DNA of 64,000 nt from Tipula vernalis. Lineage: Eukaryota; Arthropoda; Insecta; Diptera; Tipulidae. Position numbers and translations under genes: made by a program. The stretch is from the NCBI GenBank assembly GCA_958295665.1, contig OY282559.1, forward strand, positions 129,803,605-129,867,604, given 5' to 3'. The notes under the pieces are model-generated. The model made no database searches and was not told where the DNA came from. It was given only the letters and a program-made list of their open reading frames with translations. This document shows positions 1 to 12,023 of this stretch, piece after piece. The stretch's first letter is position 1, and each line of letters starts with the position of its first letter.

Positions 1-83
1 TTATTTTCAGCTGGAATGTTAATATCATAATCTGCATTATCGACTTTTTACAATGTGTGATAAATAAAAAGTGCGCTATTGTA

Positions 84-300
84 TGACTTAAATATAAGTT
101 TTGTCACAAGAAATGAAGTTGATTTCAAGTCTCAGTGCGGCGCAAATATTAAGGTGCCGGGGAAAATAAAAATTTTATGGAAAATTTCGGGAAACATTTC
201 TGACTTAAATATAAGTTCTGTCACAAGAAATAAAATTGGTTTCAATTCTAAGTGGATCAAACAGTAGGGTGCAAGAGAAAATAAAACTGTTTCAACTTTT
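84..300. repeat. Tandem duplication, about 117 bp unit, two copies
   Basis: Two consecutive diverged copies each begin with TGACTTAAATATAAGTT and continue with TGTCACAAGAAAT; starts are at about 84 and 201, so the period is about 117 bp. The second copy is partly diverged at its right end. It contains no convincing coding sequence. It lies upstream of the Helitron-type relic and may belong to that element's subterminal region, but no boundary is visible. Confidence 0.6.
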
Positions 301-374
301 TTGGGGAGAATTTGAAGCTTATATTTAGGTTTTAATCAGTTAAAATTTAGAGCTGCAGCAGCTGATTTGGTTCA

Positions 375-480
375 AAATGGATAGACTCTTGGTTTGATGG
401 CTTCTTTGTAAGATCAGAACTTACTAAGAATCATCGGGCTAAGGTTCGAATCCTATGTTGATTTCATATTTCTGTTGTAG
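375..480 (+). repeat. Possible tRNA-derived SINE fragment (B-box-like)
   Basis: GGTTCGAATCC at 443-453 matches the pol III B-box consensus exactly. A weak A-box-like GGTTTGATGG lies about 50 bp upstream (391-400). The surrounding sequence does not fold into a clean cloverleaf, so this is not called as a tRNA. A decayed tRNA-derived SINE head or chance are both possible. Confidence 0.25.
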
Positions 481-1060
481 TCTATACCACCCAAGTTAAT
501 AGTGAGTACGGGCTGAGAACTGAATGGCATAGGGGTGGTCATATACATGCTATGTCGCTAACGTAAAGCCACCTAAGCCAATATATGTTGAGTTACGTGA
601 CGAGGGCTGAATGGTATGAATCTGGACGTAAAAGATGTCATGCCGCTAGCGAACAACCTCAGGGCACCTGGTACACCCTGTTGTATACGTGCCTCATCCT
701 TCTATGGAGCCGCTGGGTGGATGGACCGGTTATTGCCGTAATACTCGTGGGACCAAAAAATGTATCCTCCAAAACCCTAAAATCCCTCAAAATCAAAGAA
801 GACGGAAACTGCTGCACAACGAAAAAGACGATTGGAAAAAGCTAAGCAAAAATATAAAGAAATCCGCGTTACAGAGACAGCAGAGTGTAAGCGTGCCAGA
901 TTAGACAGGCAATGAGAACGAAATCCAGTAAACAACGTACAGCGAGTTTAGATAGAGTTCGCAAGCATATCTATCAAGCTAGACCAGCAGAAACAGCCGA
1001 AGAAAGGTCAAATCGTCACAATTAAAAGCTTCTGAAACACCTGAGGATCATTAAATAAGA

Positions 1061-2348
1061 TTGCAGAATGATCGTGAACGGCACACACATGCGAGAGCCG
1101 CAGAAACAATTAAACAGCAGCGAGCACGTGTAGCTCGAAACAGACAAAACATGTCTCAAATACGAAAACGGTTTCGATCGGACACTGAGACCTTCAAGTC
1201 AGCCATTAATACTTACTGCGATCAAAGTTGTGAAGTCTGCACGAAAAGATGCTATCCAAAACAGATCACATCGTGTTGCCCAAGTATCAAAGCTGCTAAT
1301 TACCTCTCACCCGAGCTATGTGAGATATACAACCCTTCGCGTTTGTCACAGATGTAAAACTCATTTGACCAGCAACAAAGTCACTCATTCACCGAAAGCA
1401 TACTGGAATAGTCTTGACCCAGGTGCTATACCAGATGTGATTCAACGACTCACAAAATCTGAGCAACGGTTGCTGTCAAGAGTAATACTATTCATTAAGA
1501 GAGTAAAACTAACTAGAGATTTCGGTCAACTTGAATGTCATTGAAAAGCTGTACTCTTCGGACAGGACATATTTGATGTCACTGAGAAGCTACCGAATAT
1601 GCTGCCAAGATCAACAAATAACTTTGGTATCGTATTTGTGGTGGAGCGATTAGAGGATCTTGACAAAACAAGAGAGTTCTCAATATCTCGATCACGAGTC
1701 TACAAAGCTCTAAAATAGCTGAAACAGAACAATCCACTTTACAGTGATGTGGCTACTGACAATAACGTTCACATCAATGAACGAGATTTGGTTCGTGTTG
1801 CAGTAGCAGCTTATGTAAATGAAGATGTCCAAGAAAGTAATGTTTATATGTCCATTAGCGAAGTATCACGAATTGAACGTGCTTCATGGCATCAAGGAAA
1901 TGATTCTGTATTCACATCTGGCTATGCAGGAGTGCAAAGTGCCGCTATGGTTCCTGCCAATATTGTGAGAGCTGCGATTTTGCTACCAAGCCGATGGAAT
2001 ATTTTGACATTGGACCGAAATATGGTAGATGGTGATGGTATTTATGAGACAATTAGAATATACACCGAAGAACACCCAAGACCACTAAGAATTGACGGTA
2101 GTGGTTTCTTAGAAGTTCACCACTTGGATGTGAACAAACGAGACTTCCTCATGTACAACAATAACTTTAGTATCAGCTATGCAGATGACTCACCATTCTT
2201 TGAACGCTTACAAGACAACATAAATCAGGGAGATCTTGTAAAGACACTGAGACAGAGCCTTGAAGCATTGTTCGAAAGTCATAGTGCGGGTATACTGATT
2301 TCCCGTTCGCTCTCATTAGGCGTCATGCACTATGATGACAAATACTAA
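1061..2348 (+). pseudogene. Helitron-type protein, N-terminal part (DUF6570-like), broken
   Basis: Reading frames at 1061-1357, 1230-1544 and 1749-2348 are pieces of one protein. The first holds Arg/Ala/Glu-rich repeats (ARAAETIKQQRARVARNRQ) and a Cys cluster (CEVCTKRCYP). The second holds CHRCKTHL and the SEQRLLSRV region typical of DUF6570. Between 1545 and 1748 the frame continues as FDVTEKLPNMLPRSTNN. The third runs from about NNPLYSDV through ERDLVRVAVAAYV to YDDKY. At least one frameshift and several stops separate the parts. The assignment rests on remembered similarity to insect proteins that join DUF6570 to a Helitron_like_N region and a Pif1 helicase. Confidence 0.65.
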
Positions 2349-2699
2349 TTCACAGACTCACACTCATGTGGAGCTACAGGAGCTGGAACTGCGGAAAATG
2401 GTAGAGCTTGTATAGAATGTTATACCATCGAGGAGCTCGTACGAGTGTGCAAACGTGCAATATCTTCAAGAAATGAACCGTATACTTGATTACATTGATG
2501 TACACCAGAAAACGAACTTTGAGTGCGACGACGACTCGATACATGTGCAAGCATCGGTAGCAGTACCAGTAGAGCAATCAGAATAACCAGAATTAGCTAT
2601 CCATACATCGGTGATGGCACCAACAAGTTGTGCCCAGCCAGATGTTGAGGAAGTACTTAAGGTGTCTGATAACTTGAATGAGATTGTACGCAAGACACG

Positions 2700-4087
2700 G
2701 GACAATATTGTGAATGAGGCACATGAGTTAAAGGCTGAAAAATTAGCATGGTATCAGCTCTTCCCATACGGCATTAATGGACTAAAGTAACAACGACCAC
2801 TTTACATTATACCGCTAGCCTACTACCAATATCGAATAATTGGCAGTGATACACGATTCCAGCAAATTGAGTATCTGTTCTATGCACTGTCAATGTTCGA
2901 ATATTATAGAGTCAAGTCCACGATAGCAGCTTGTGGAAAGAAAATCAAAGGACAAGAGGGACCAATATCGACAATACACAGTCTGCTGAAGCTACCGGTT
3001 CAGAAGGATGGAAGACTCGTTAACAATCTACCACTTCTGACTGGCAATTACCGCCAATTAATTCGACAACAGTGGAAAGACTTAGAGTTCTTGTTTATAG
3101 ACGAAATTTCCATGGTAGCATACGAGATGTTGTGTATGATAGACTCACGCTTAAGACAACTTGAGAATAGAGATGAGTTTTTTGGCGGTATTAATGTCAT
3201 ACTGTTCGGAGATCTAATGCAGCTTCCACCGATTCAAGGACATCAAGTATTCTAGCCGCCAGAGCGAATGATACCAGCTGTACATTTATGGAGACTCTTC
3301 AGATTGGTTGAATTGACAGAGAATATGCGGCAGCAAGGAAACAATACTTTCATAGATATCCTGAAGGCAATGAGAGTAGGCGAATTGCAGGCTCAGCATA
3401 TGAAAGTACTCATAGACAAAGTCAGCAATGAGTTTACCGGTGAATTCTCCATAGAACGCACCCTTCGCATATACCCAACCAAGAAGAAAGTGGATGAGCA
3501 CAATGAAGCTGTGTTACAATTCTTCAGAGAAAGAAATACGCCAATGAATACGAATTACATATAAATAAGACAGCTGGACTTCCAACAGAACTAGTCATAT
3601 TCCGAGGCGCAAAAGTGATGCTCAGATCCAACACCGATGTTGCGAAGGGCTTGGTCAATGGCTCCATAGGTCACATAACGGATATCAAGTGGCCACAAGA
3701 TCGTAGAGGACAATTGTATGCCCAAGACATATACCAGCAATAGAAGTAGATTTCGGTAGCCATGGTATTCACATCATACGTCCGATATCAAAACAGTTTC
3801 CAGCCAACTATAGCTATGGCACCATCGGAAGCGGTATGCTACCATTAATACTATCATGGGCATCAACTTAACATAAGATGCAAGGTAGCACAGTTAACCA
3901 TGCAGTCATTGAGTTGGGTTCAGACCTATTCGCAAGTGGACAAGCTTATGTAGCTCTAAGTTAAGCCAGATCTCTCGAAGGTTTGCAAATAGTCGAACTA
4001 AATTGCGCAAAATTGACAGGAAAGAAGCCATGTAATAATGAGGAATTTTCAGAAATGGTGAGACTTAGATCTGTGGGATGCGAATAA
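2700..4087 (+). pseudogene. Helitron_like_N stub fused to Pif1-type helicase C-terminal half
   Basis: At 2735-2960 the sequence reads as a Helitron_like_N start (AWYQLFPYGINGLK; YALSMFEYYRVKSTIAACGKK). The same open frame (2893-3255) then passes straight into helicase motifs: Walker-B-like LFIDEISM, then VILFGDLMQLPP. The next frame (3268-3564) contains LVELTENMRQQ. After a stop at 3562 the remnant continues with LPTELVIFRGAKVMLR and SWAST*HKMQGSTVNHAVIE and ends GCE* at 4087. The HUH Rep region and the Walker A loop expected between these parts are absent, so this copy has a large deletion joined in frame. The stop at 3253-3255 and later stops confirm a pseudogene. Confidence 0.7.
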
Positions 4088-4274
4088 CTGACAAAAAAAA
4101 ACACATATTGACAGAGACTTATAAAACTTGGCTATAATAAAAAACAATCATATGACATAGTGCTCTCGGATCGCAATCTAAAAGGTAAGGTCCAAAGATA
4201 GATATACCATCTATCTTTTTGCAATTCCTGACAAATGTTAACATGGTCGAAAAATTGATTACAATTTCGATGAC

Positions 4275-4665
4275 TAAAAAGAAGAAAATAAAATGTTTAT
4301 TCCTTACTCCTATCAATGTATATTTATAACAAGTGGAAATTTAAAATTAATATGACTAAAAATATAAGCGTGGGGCGCTCCTTCTGAATTTATATACTAT
4401 CCCTCAATATATCATTTTTTTAACGTTAATACTGAAATGCTCTAGCAAAGAATCTATTCTTAGGATACATCAGAATCGACTGTTCAATTAGTGTTACTAA
4501 AAGACTTTACTAAGACTTTACTTCATGTGTCTAGTAGTCTTAAATTACTAATGCCGTAAAGGAGCGCCCCACGCTTATATTTTTAGTCATATTAATTCTA
4601 AATTTGTACTGGTTATAAATATACCTTGATAGGAGTAAGGAAGAACAATTTTATTTTCTACTTTT
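4275..4665. repeat. Foldback element (MITE-like), about 110 bp inverted arms
   Basis: The sequence at about 4275-4383 is the reverse complement, with few mismatches, of about 4558-4665. The inner ends are GGGGCGCTCCTT and AAGGAGCGCCCC, and the arms share AATATGACTAAAAATATAAG. The spacer of about 170 bp has no coding potential. The structure suits a non-autonomous DNA transposon or foldback element. A target-site duplication could not be assigned. Confidence 0.75.
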
Positions 4666-4904
4666 CAAAGCCTTTTATTATCTACTTTTTAGAGCCTTTA
4701 AATATACGAGTAAGCGTGTTTTTTTAAAAAGTTTTTTTTAAATATGTATATTTTTTTTACTTTCGGCTGGACTAACACAATCTGCATTATCAACTTTTCA
4801 CTTTCGGCTGGCAATATTCGGCTAACTTTAACAGTATAGAATGGCTAACATCTCTTCGTTTCTTGATAATCGAGAATTTTCGTTTATTGCCATCCACATT
4901 TCAT

Positions 4905-5513
4905 GTGATCCTAAAGTAATAGTCCAACGGCGTCAAATCACAGCTCCGAGGCGCCCAAATCACATTAGCATTTCGGCTGGTAATTCGATCTTCGAAGACA
5001 GTGCGCAAAAGATCAATTGAAACGTGTGCTGTGTGGCACGGAGTGCCGTTTTATTGAAACTAATTGTTGCCTATATCCTCCTCTTCAAGTGCCGGGGACA
5101 AAAACCCGTTCATCATGGCGCGGTAGCGCTAACGGCAACTCCTTTCTTATTTTCAAAGAAAAATGGCGCAATGATGCCACTGGACCAAAATCCGCACTAA
5201 ACAGTCACACGTTGAGGATGCATCGGTTTCTCTACGATCACGTGCGGGTTCTCCGTGCTCCAAATGCGACAATTCTGCTTGTTTACATAGCCGCCAAGAT
5301 GGAAATGCGCCTCATCCGAAAAAATGATTTTTTTGCCAAGATTTTCGAAGTAATGTTTCAATATTTCCCAGCGTTGTTCAAGCGAATACACAACCATTTT
5401 CGTTCAGCGAAAGGATAAAACTAGCTTTCTGTCAAATCAAAAGTGACATAACCCTTACCATACTCAAAATAACCGCTAGTTCACAAAAAAAAAGTTAGAT
5501 CGCCCACCTTATA
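4905..5513 (-). mobile_element. Mariner-family element, internally deleted and truncated (copy A)
   Basis: On the minus strand the element starts at a terminal repeat beginning GGTGGGCGATCTAACTTTTT next to TA (about 5513). A transposase start follows (MVVYSLEQRWEILKHYFEN, from 5397) that jumps directly to the catalytic region (KKIIFSDEAHFHLGGYVNKQ). Some 130 residues usual for mariner are missing between them. Downstream similarity (VWPPRSCDLTPLDYY-type, read through substitutions) ends near 4905, so the 3' end is lost. Copy B at 35725-36632 has the same deletion junction. Not functional. Confidence 0.85.
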
Positions 5514-6919
5514 TTATCGTCTAACAAATAACATTAACTTTTTTTTTTTGTTTTGATATGAGAAAATCTGTAAACATTTCATTGGCTCATGGACGAACTT
5601 CTTATCAAATCAACAAGGAAATAATTACATAATGAATATTAAAATGCATGAAATTTTTTTTGGGGGCAAATATAACAAATTATAAGTTGATTGGAAGTAA
5701 TCATCATAATCAAAATTGATGTTCAATGTCACAATATTATCGTTTTAGTATATTACAAAGAAAACAGCAAGATAATAAAAAACTAAATGATCCATCTTTA
5801 TATTCGACTCGTAAAACATTTATATATGCTCTCTTCATATGAATGAGTTATTGTTAACAAAATATTAAGTCAAACATAAAAAATTTAAAACATCATAAAA
5901 ATCGACATACACACAGAATGGTTACATGTTGACATCATTGTTAATATGTCATTTATGTACTTTATATTAAAGAAACAAAATGTGATCAATCTTTAAGATA
6001 TGTGGCAACCAACAGTCCATTAAAGTTTATATGTTGTTTTATGTAGTATACGAAGCCTATAACGACGAAATGTTTATTGGTGCTATGGCTTTTTGGTTCG
6101 GTAATCACGTGTGACACCAATTTTTATTCCTTTTTTAGTAACTTCTCGCTATATCCTATAAGACATTTTTTTTTTTTTTTAAATTTACTGCTTAAACAAC
6201 AAATGGACCGTTAAACAATAACAAAGTAGTAAACAACTTTATAGTTACGACTTCTAACATTGATGCGTTATTTAAGCTATCTATGTAGATATTATCACAT
6301 ACCTTCACAATTTGAATTAAAAAGAATGAAAATGAAAATTATGTTGATTTTCAAATACGATCGAAAATATATTCTTCATACAAAATACTATGTTGAACTT
6401 GTCAAAACTTAAGTTAACTGCTAATTTAATATTTTGTCTAGTATTGGAATAGTAAAACTATTTGTAATACTTCTCATCCTCTTAAAAACATAGTTTATCT
6501 ACACCAAAAATTTTAAATATGATTTATTAGTTTCCATATTAAATTTATGCATAAAATTAAATATTTTCCAAAAAATATCACATCCTAGTTTTAATGTAGA
6601 GAATATCCATTTGGATATTATTATATGATAAAAATGTCTACTACTAATTTGCATATTTTCACATGTTTATCCTAAAATATTTAGAACGAAAACTATTTTC
6701 AAATTCAACAACGATTTATTAGCTTACATTATTATCTGTGCGGGTAACATTTTTATAACGATTACAGATTATAGTACAACAAATATATAAATCGATTAAA
6801 AATTATTTATACAAGTTTATAGGAGAGTTATATAGGAACAACAATTACATTTTTAGTATGTCAATAGGGTGCAACTCCTTTGCGAATTATTTTTTACGCG
6901 CAAGATTTTTTATAAAATA
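5514..6919. other. AT-rich intergenic stretch, no feature seen
   Basis: About 1.4 kb of AT-rich DNA with homopolymer runs, many stops in all frames and no recognisable protein motif, RNA gene or repeat structure. It separates mariner copy A from the minus-strand Helitron. Confidence 0.5.
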
Positions 6920-7073
6920 CTAGCTGTACCCTGCGCGCGTTGCTACGCTACCAACTAAAATAAATTTGAAGGAAAGACATTATACAAATATTCAATTCAT
7001 TTTGAGTCATTTTATTGATTTTGTTCATTTCGAAAAAATTGTGACATTGCAGCGTTTCGTTTCAATTCGATAT

Positions 7074-8856
7074 TTATTGAAGTGCTGTGGGATACACAAT
7101 ATTTCTTGTTTTTCCATCTGGTGTATAAACGAATAAATCAGAAGGTTTTCCGACGCGTGAGCAGGCCACGTATAACTGCCCATGTGAGAAGCATGGATTC
7201 TCCAAATTTAATACACACACTTGCAACGATTGTCCTTGTGCTTTATTGATATTTATTGCGAAAGCGAGTCGCACCGGGAACTGCAAACGTTTGAATTTGA
7301 ATGACATATCTGTCGGGATTATTGGGATACGTGGCAACAGTACGTCTTCACCTTTGAATTTTTCAGTCGAAATTGTTGCCTCGATAACATTGTCCATCAT
7401 TTTCTTGACTGAGAGTCTGGTTCCGTTGCAAAATCGTGATGGATTTATGTTTCGAAGAAGAATGATGGGTACGCCAATTTTTAATGTAAGAACGTGCGGT
7501 GGTATGCCTGGCAAATCAAGCGAAATCAAGAATTCAGTTGGATAGTTGACAACTTCGTCTTGATTCACCACAGTATCGATGGACTTATATGTTGTCGTTT
7601 CGCCGGGTATTCCATTCAGAATAGTGAAGTTGATGGTATTGACATCGATGTTTTTGGCCGCTAATATAGCACGCGTACTGAGCCACTGATGATTTTCGCC
7701 CATTTCCAATATCCATTAATGGTTTTGCAAAATTTCCAGCCTATGCATCCCGTTGTAGTTGTACACGCATGTTGGTTTGTAAATGACGCCATAAAACTGA
7801 TGATTTGAGATATGCATTGAGTTTATCAGCGGGTGTTGAACGTGGTGTAACCGGCAGTGTTTGTCGAAAATCACCAGCGTTTCCTCTCAAATCTCGCGGT
7901 GTACGATCAAGCGCTTCAAATGCTTTCTTGTGAGACATTGTACATTCGTCCCATATGATAATTTGACACGTTTGGAGAACTTTGCCCATTCCAGAGCTTT
8001 TGCTGATGTTGCATGTTGGTGCCTCAGTGTTTTGTAAATTCAACGGCAGTTTCAATGCTGAATGCGCTCTTCGGCCACCATCCAAAAGAGTTTGCCGCAA
8101 TTCCAGATGATGCAATGGCCAGTGCAATATTATTTTGTGATCGTATGGTTGCCAAAATGAGTAAAAGAAGAAAAGTCTTGCCTGTACCATCGGGCGGATC
8201 TATAAAAAACAGTCCACCGCTTTGTTCTGTGATTGCACGCATAATTCTGTCATACGCAATGCGTTGTTCTGGACCAACTGCGGAATATTTGTCTGAACAA
8301 ATGTCCCCAGTTCGTCAGAATCAAAGTGTGTTTCTCGATGCAAATCACGATCGAAAAGGTCGTTCGCTGGTCGGATCGGAGCAGGCATTTCCAGTTGGAC
8401 CAGTGCCTTATTAGCGATTGCCAAACATATGTCTTCAATTAAAATCAATACCTCATTAAACACGTTTGGTGTGAATTGAATGTCCGGATTTTGATTCGCA
8501 GCGCGCAAAAGATGTAGAATATCTTCACTCATGTAGTCCTTGTATTTTACCCAAAGATCTTTTGGATTAGATGGGAAGCAGGTTGTCAATATTATGGCAA
8601 ATAACGTGCGTATTTGCTGTGGTCGAGCAATATTCGATGCATCAGCGAGTGCAGTGTCCCAATGTGCATCATTCTCAAGAAGATTTAGTTCCTGGCAAGC
8701 TTGTCGATAAGTGGCGCACAGCTGACCGTTCACTGTTCTTAAATCTTGGAAATATGTCAGTCCACGTACATTGATTAACAGCAATCGCAGATAGAAGCAT
8801 TCTGTATTGTTCGGGTGAACAGTGTACAGACGACCCAATGCGTCACTGGAATACAA
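7074..8856 (-). pseudogene. Helitron Pif1-type helicase domain, frameshifted
   Basis: The frame at 8856-8200 is the linker (MYSSDALGRLYTVHPNNTEC ... VLILIEDICLAIANKALVQL). The frame at 8242-8024 holds the Walker A loop (FIDPPDGTGKTFLLL). The frame at 8190-7741 holds Walker B (IIWDECTMSHKKAFEALDRT) and GDFRQTLPV, with a deletion of roughly ten residues between LRGN and GDF, then TNMRVQL. The frame at 7709-7074 holds the C-terminal helicase motifs (NINKAQGQSL; GQLYVACSRVGKPSD) and ends FVYTPDGKTRNIVYPTALQ. Four frames are used, so several indels exist. It would normally be fused to the Rep domain as one protein of more than 1300 residues. Confidence 0.88.
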
Positions 8857-9129
8857 ATTGAGATGTCCTTCAAATACTTTATCTTGTTTGCGACGTTAAA
8901 ACTTTTTAGCCGATGCATTCTATGTGTAGAATTTCGGTACCTCAGAATAAAGTAGAGTTTTTGAAAAAATATCATCTTAACACAATGAGTAAAATGCAGT
9001 TGAAGTTGTTGCCGGTACAACCAATGCTCTTCCACGTACATTATCTGCTGTGAAGTACACGCGCTGTCCATTCTCGAGATGCACCGCCAAGTGTACTACT
9101 GTTGGATGTCGTTCATGGATTGGAAATGA

Positions 9130-9938
9130 TTAGATGCGCCATACTGCTTCATTGCTGCTAATGTAGCGTCCAAGTTGGTATTGATTGATTTCAACGAGCG
9201 GTGCGGTCATATTCCCTACTCCGAAGACTGCCATGTCGCTTCCTTTGTTGACATATTTGCCAATGTATTTGATCGATTTCACTAAATTGCAATACTCAAC
9301 ATTAATGTGTGCTTTGAAGGTCTTTGAGAGCAACGGTGAATATGGCACAACCCAACGATTATCGACTTCGACATCAACGTTTCGTACTTTCAGAACGATG
9401 GATTGGCCGCCATCCTCAACTGATCGTCGACGATACAGTAAGTATCCGTCATTGCTTGAAACCAAGTTTCTTGTGTGTCGTTTCGTGCATTTCCCATCAG
9501 ACATGCATGGTGAATTGTTGTTGAATGCGCCACATGGACCATGAATCATAGTTTTGGTAACGACGTCGAATAAGTCTGGATCAATGTCCTTATCTGGTAT
9601 TTCTGCTGAGATGATTTAGTCAATTTGATCTGGCGTACTTTTGTTGATTAACCGAACCAAATATGTGCCTGTGGCAATCCTCTTTTCTGCCATTCAATGG
9701 AATACATCCATCAGCGTGTCTCTCCAAAAACGTGATGCTTGATAATAAAATCCATCAGAGATTTTAATTTTTGTTTAAATACGCGTGCGGTAATGTCATG
9801 GCGGTCCGAAGGTGATTGTCCAGCTAACAGAAGTTCTTTAATTTCATCCCATGTTGGATTGCATGTAAATGTGGTGAACAAATCTGGACGACCATATGCG
9901 CGAACGTATGTTATCGCATCTTGTGCGTATTCATGCAT
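9130..9938 (-). pseudogene. Helitron Rep nuclease region, HUH motif altered
   Basis: The frame at 9938-9711 contains MHEYAQDAITYVRAYGRPDL and FTTFTCNPTWDEIKELLL, the segment just before the HUH motif. After a frame change the sequence reads SIEWQKRGLPQAHI, where active copies have PHAH; the codon at about 9670 is CAG, so the first His of the HUH pair is Gln. The frame at 9549-9130 (MIHGPCGAFNNNSPCMSDGK ... KSIKYIGKYVNKGSD) keeps the Tyr-containing YIGKYVNKG motif. Frameshifts near 9700 and stops near 9545-9620 separate the parts. The nuclease cannot be made intact. Confidence 0.85.
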
Positions 9939-10030
9939 GTGCCGTGGACTCCCCGTGAATGTACATGGTATAATATGACCATTCTTCCCAATTCGTTTGG
10001 ATTCACGTTACCATCATTAACGATTGCGTC

Positions 10031-11313
10031 TCATAAATGGAAGTTCTCTTCAGAACGCAACTCGGTTTGATTCAAGCAAATATATAGGAGTCGTTCGGTT
10101 TCAATCTTTGCGTACATTTCGACGATGTATTGATGGAACAACTGTCGACATTTCGGAATGTGGTTCTCAGCGTCTTGATGAATCATCAATCGATACGAAT
10201 AATAATTCATGGCACTTACTTTCTTATTCGTTTCCTCGTCTGTTTGTGGATTTCTCATATTGATGTTAAAATGATATCCTTGATATCCGGATACTGCAAT
10301 CCGTCGTATGAGCGATGAGTTTCGGAAACTCGCTTAACGTCACCACTTCTGCGATTAAGAATTATGTCGCGAGATTCGAATTCTTCGCCAACTATCACGA
10401 TCGCCACTTCATCGATTGTTGGTGCATTGAACTGTCTTTCGTGTTGGCCAACGGGTCTTTTGTCTGCTCGAATTACAACTGCGTAGTCATCGGCTGGCAT
10501 TCGTGGAATGGCGGTTTTAAACAACTGAAATAATTCATTGTGTTGATCGAAAAGGGCTTGTAACGCAGCCACGATTTCTAGTCTCGTCTCACTGTTTGCC
10601 ATGAAATAAATTTGAAGAAACTTGTAATCTACGTCCGGCAATGGTAGAAGCGATCCGGCACGATGATAAATTTGCCCTTGGACTCTGAATATTAGCATGT
10701 AATTTTCGCGCACGATGTTCGTTGCACCGAACGATGTCATTTGAAAACATGAATTGTTTTTGCGGATGTTTTCCAAGAAATGCTTCGACTCACGTGTAAC
10801 ACCTGATACCAACGTTGATAGTGGTTTCGGTGGTGGATGTAATTCTGACAGTTTAACTTTTCGATTGGAGCAGCACATTCCAGGCGTTTCGTTCCTAAAT
10901 TTGAGGGCGCTACAATACATGCAAATTTTATCCATTTTTCCAATGACGACACTTGGATGAAGACTATAATCATTATTACTGTCATAATGGAATGCCCCAA
11001 GATTTAAATCAGCGTACAGTGTTCGTCTTGATCGAGCGGTGCTTATTCGAACATTTTGCAGCCTTCTTTCCCGTTATTCAGTTGTCTCAGACGAACGGGC
11101 CTGAGTAGTATGTTTTCGATCAGTTTCTAACCTCACTTCTCGTTGTTCAGATGATTCAGGCGAACGGGTTTCAGCGGCATGTACTCGAAATTTTCCAGCC
11201 TTAATGCTCGTTGCTCGTCTGATTCTGAGGCTCGTAATGCTCTTTTCTTCCGTCCTTGAGGTGTAGATCGGCCAATTGCTTGTCGCTTTGGAGGCATAAT
11301 TGTACGGGAACAT
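10031..11313 (-). pseudogene. Helitron Rep/helicase protein, N-terminal third, frameshifted
   Basis: The frame at 11313-11074 has repeated acidic/basic segments (AAETRSPESSEQREVRLETD) typical of these insect Helitron proteins. The frame at 10935-10255 has a zinc-finger-like CMYCSALKF...MCCSNRK, then a long conserved region with FGATNIVREN and RADKRPVGQHERQFNAPT. The frame at 10258-10031 (MRNPQTDEETNKKVSAMNYY ... HIPKCRQLFHQYIVEMY) continues the same protein in another frame, so a frameshift lies near 10256. The region between 11074 and 10935 also changes frame. This part leads into the nuclease domain. Confidence 0.85.
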
Positions 11314-12023
11314 CGTGAAAAATGCGTTTTAATTTATTAGATGTCAATGGTGATGACAATGTATCCAATCCAATTAAACCGGCTGTTCACACACGGATGG
11401 TAATGTTACTATTGACAGTGATCACCAATTCGCTGAGAGAAATTTGAAGTGAAAAAAATCAGCATTCGAGAATTGTTGAAATCGATTTTAATTCCACTCG
11501 CGATGATATTCGAAAAAAAACTGCACAGCAAATGCGTTCGGAACGTCAATCAGCAGTCAGATCCTTCACATACACATTCGATGATCTTCGTGAACTCACG
11601 GAAACTACGAAAATTCAATTCAATTGAATTATTTATCTAAATTATTAATTTAACTCACAATGAAATGCACAAAACTGTTCGAAAAACGCTCCCAAATATA
11701 AAAATACGCACAATATTGTCTGTTCAATGTGAGCTGGACATGAATTCCACAATTTACATAAATTCTTATGTCACCCACAACTCGAAACGTCATCATTCGT
11801 TCGCTGTTTTCGTTTCAATTCAAATCAGCATGAACTGTCACGGCAATATATGAAATTCATTGGAATGACGGTGGCGCCATCTGTCGAAAATTGGTCGTAC
11901 CAACTCAGAAACGTTCGTGGGCTCATGCACAACAACTTTGCTAAAGATCATCACATGATCAAATGCATAGTTTACGATTCTATAAAGGACAAACAGACAA
12001 ACATTCATTTTTATATATATAGA

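Larger units (their letters stand above)
585..4087 (+). mobile_element. Helitron/Helentron-type element relic (DUF6570 type)
   Basis: Successive plus-strand reading frames match, in order, parts of one large rolling-circle transposon protein: an Arg/Glu-rich repeat N-terminus, a Cys-rich DUF6570-like region, the start of a Helitron_like_N region and the second half of a Pif1-type helicase ending at a stop at 4085-4087. Frames shift and stop codons interrupt it many times. Termini were not identified. A motif shared by bases 4-45 and about 4757-4798 (TCTGCATTATC then GACTTTTTA or AACTTTTCA) may be a flanking repeat. It is a dead copy. Confidence 0.7.
6920..12023 (-). mobile_element. Helitron with both termini, about 5.1 kb
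   Basis: On the minus strand the element begins TCTATATATATAAAAATG (12023 downward) and ends GGGTACAGCTAG (to 6920). These match the Helitron rules of a 5' TC and a 3' CTRR end. The flanking host bases are A before TC and T after CTAG, as expected for insertion between A and T without duplication. A GC-rich stretch (GCAACGCGCGCAGGG) precedes the 3' end where the terminal hairpin normally lies. Inside are degenerate frames for a Rep/helicase protein in the right order. The coding part is broken, so this copy could move only with help from another. Confidence 0.9.

Noticed and set aside
443..453. tRNA gene
   Set aside because: The B-box is perfect but acceptor, D and anticodon stems cannot be formed; called only as a possible SINE.
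7246..7545. Plus-strand open frames over the Helitron (for example 99 codons here)
   Set aside because: They are antisense shadows of the minus-strand helicase sequence.
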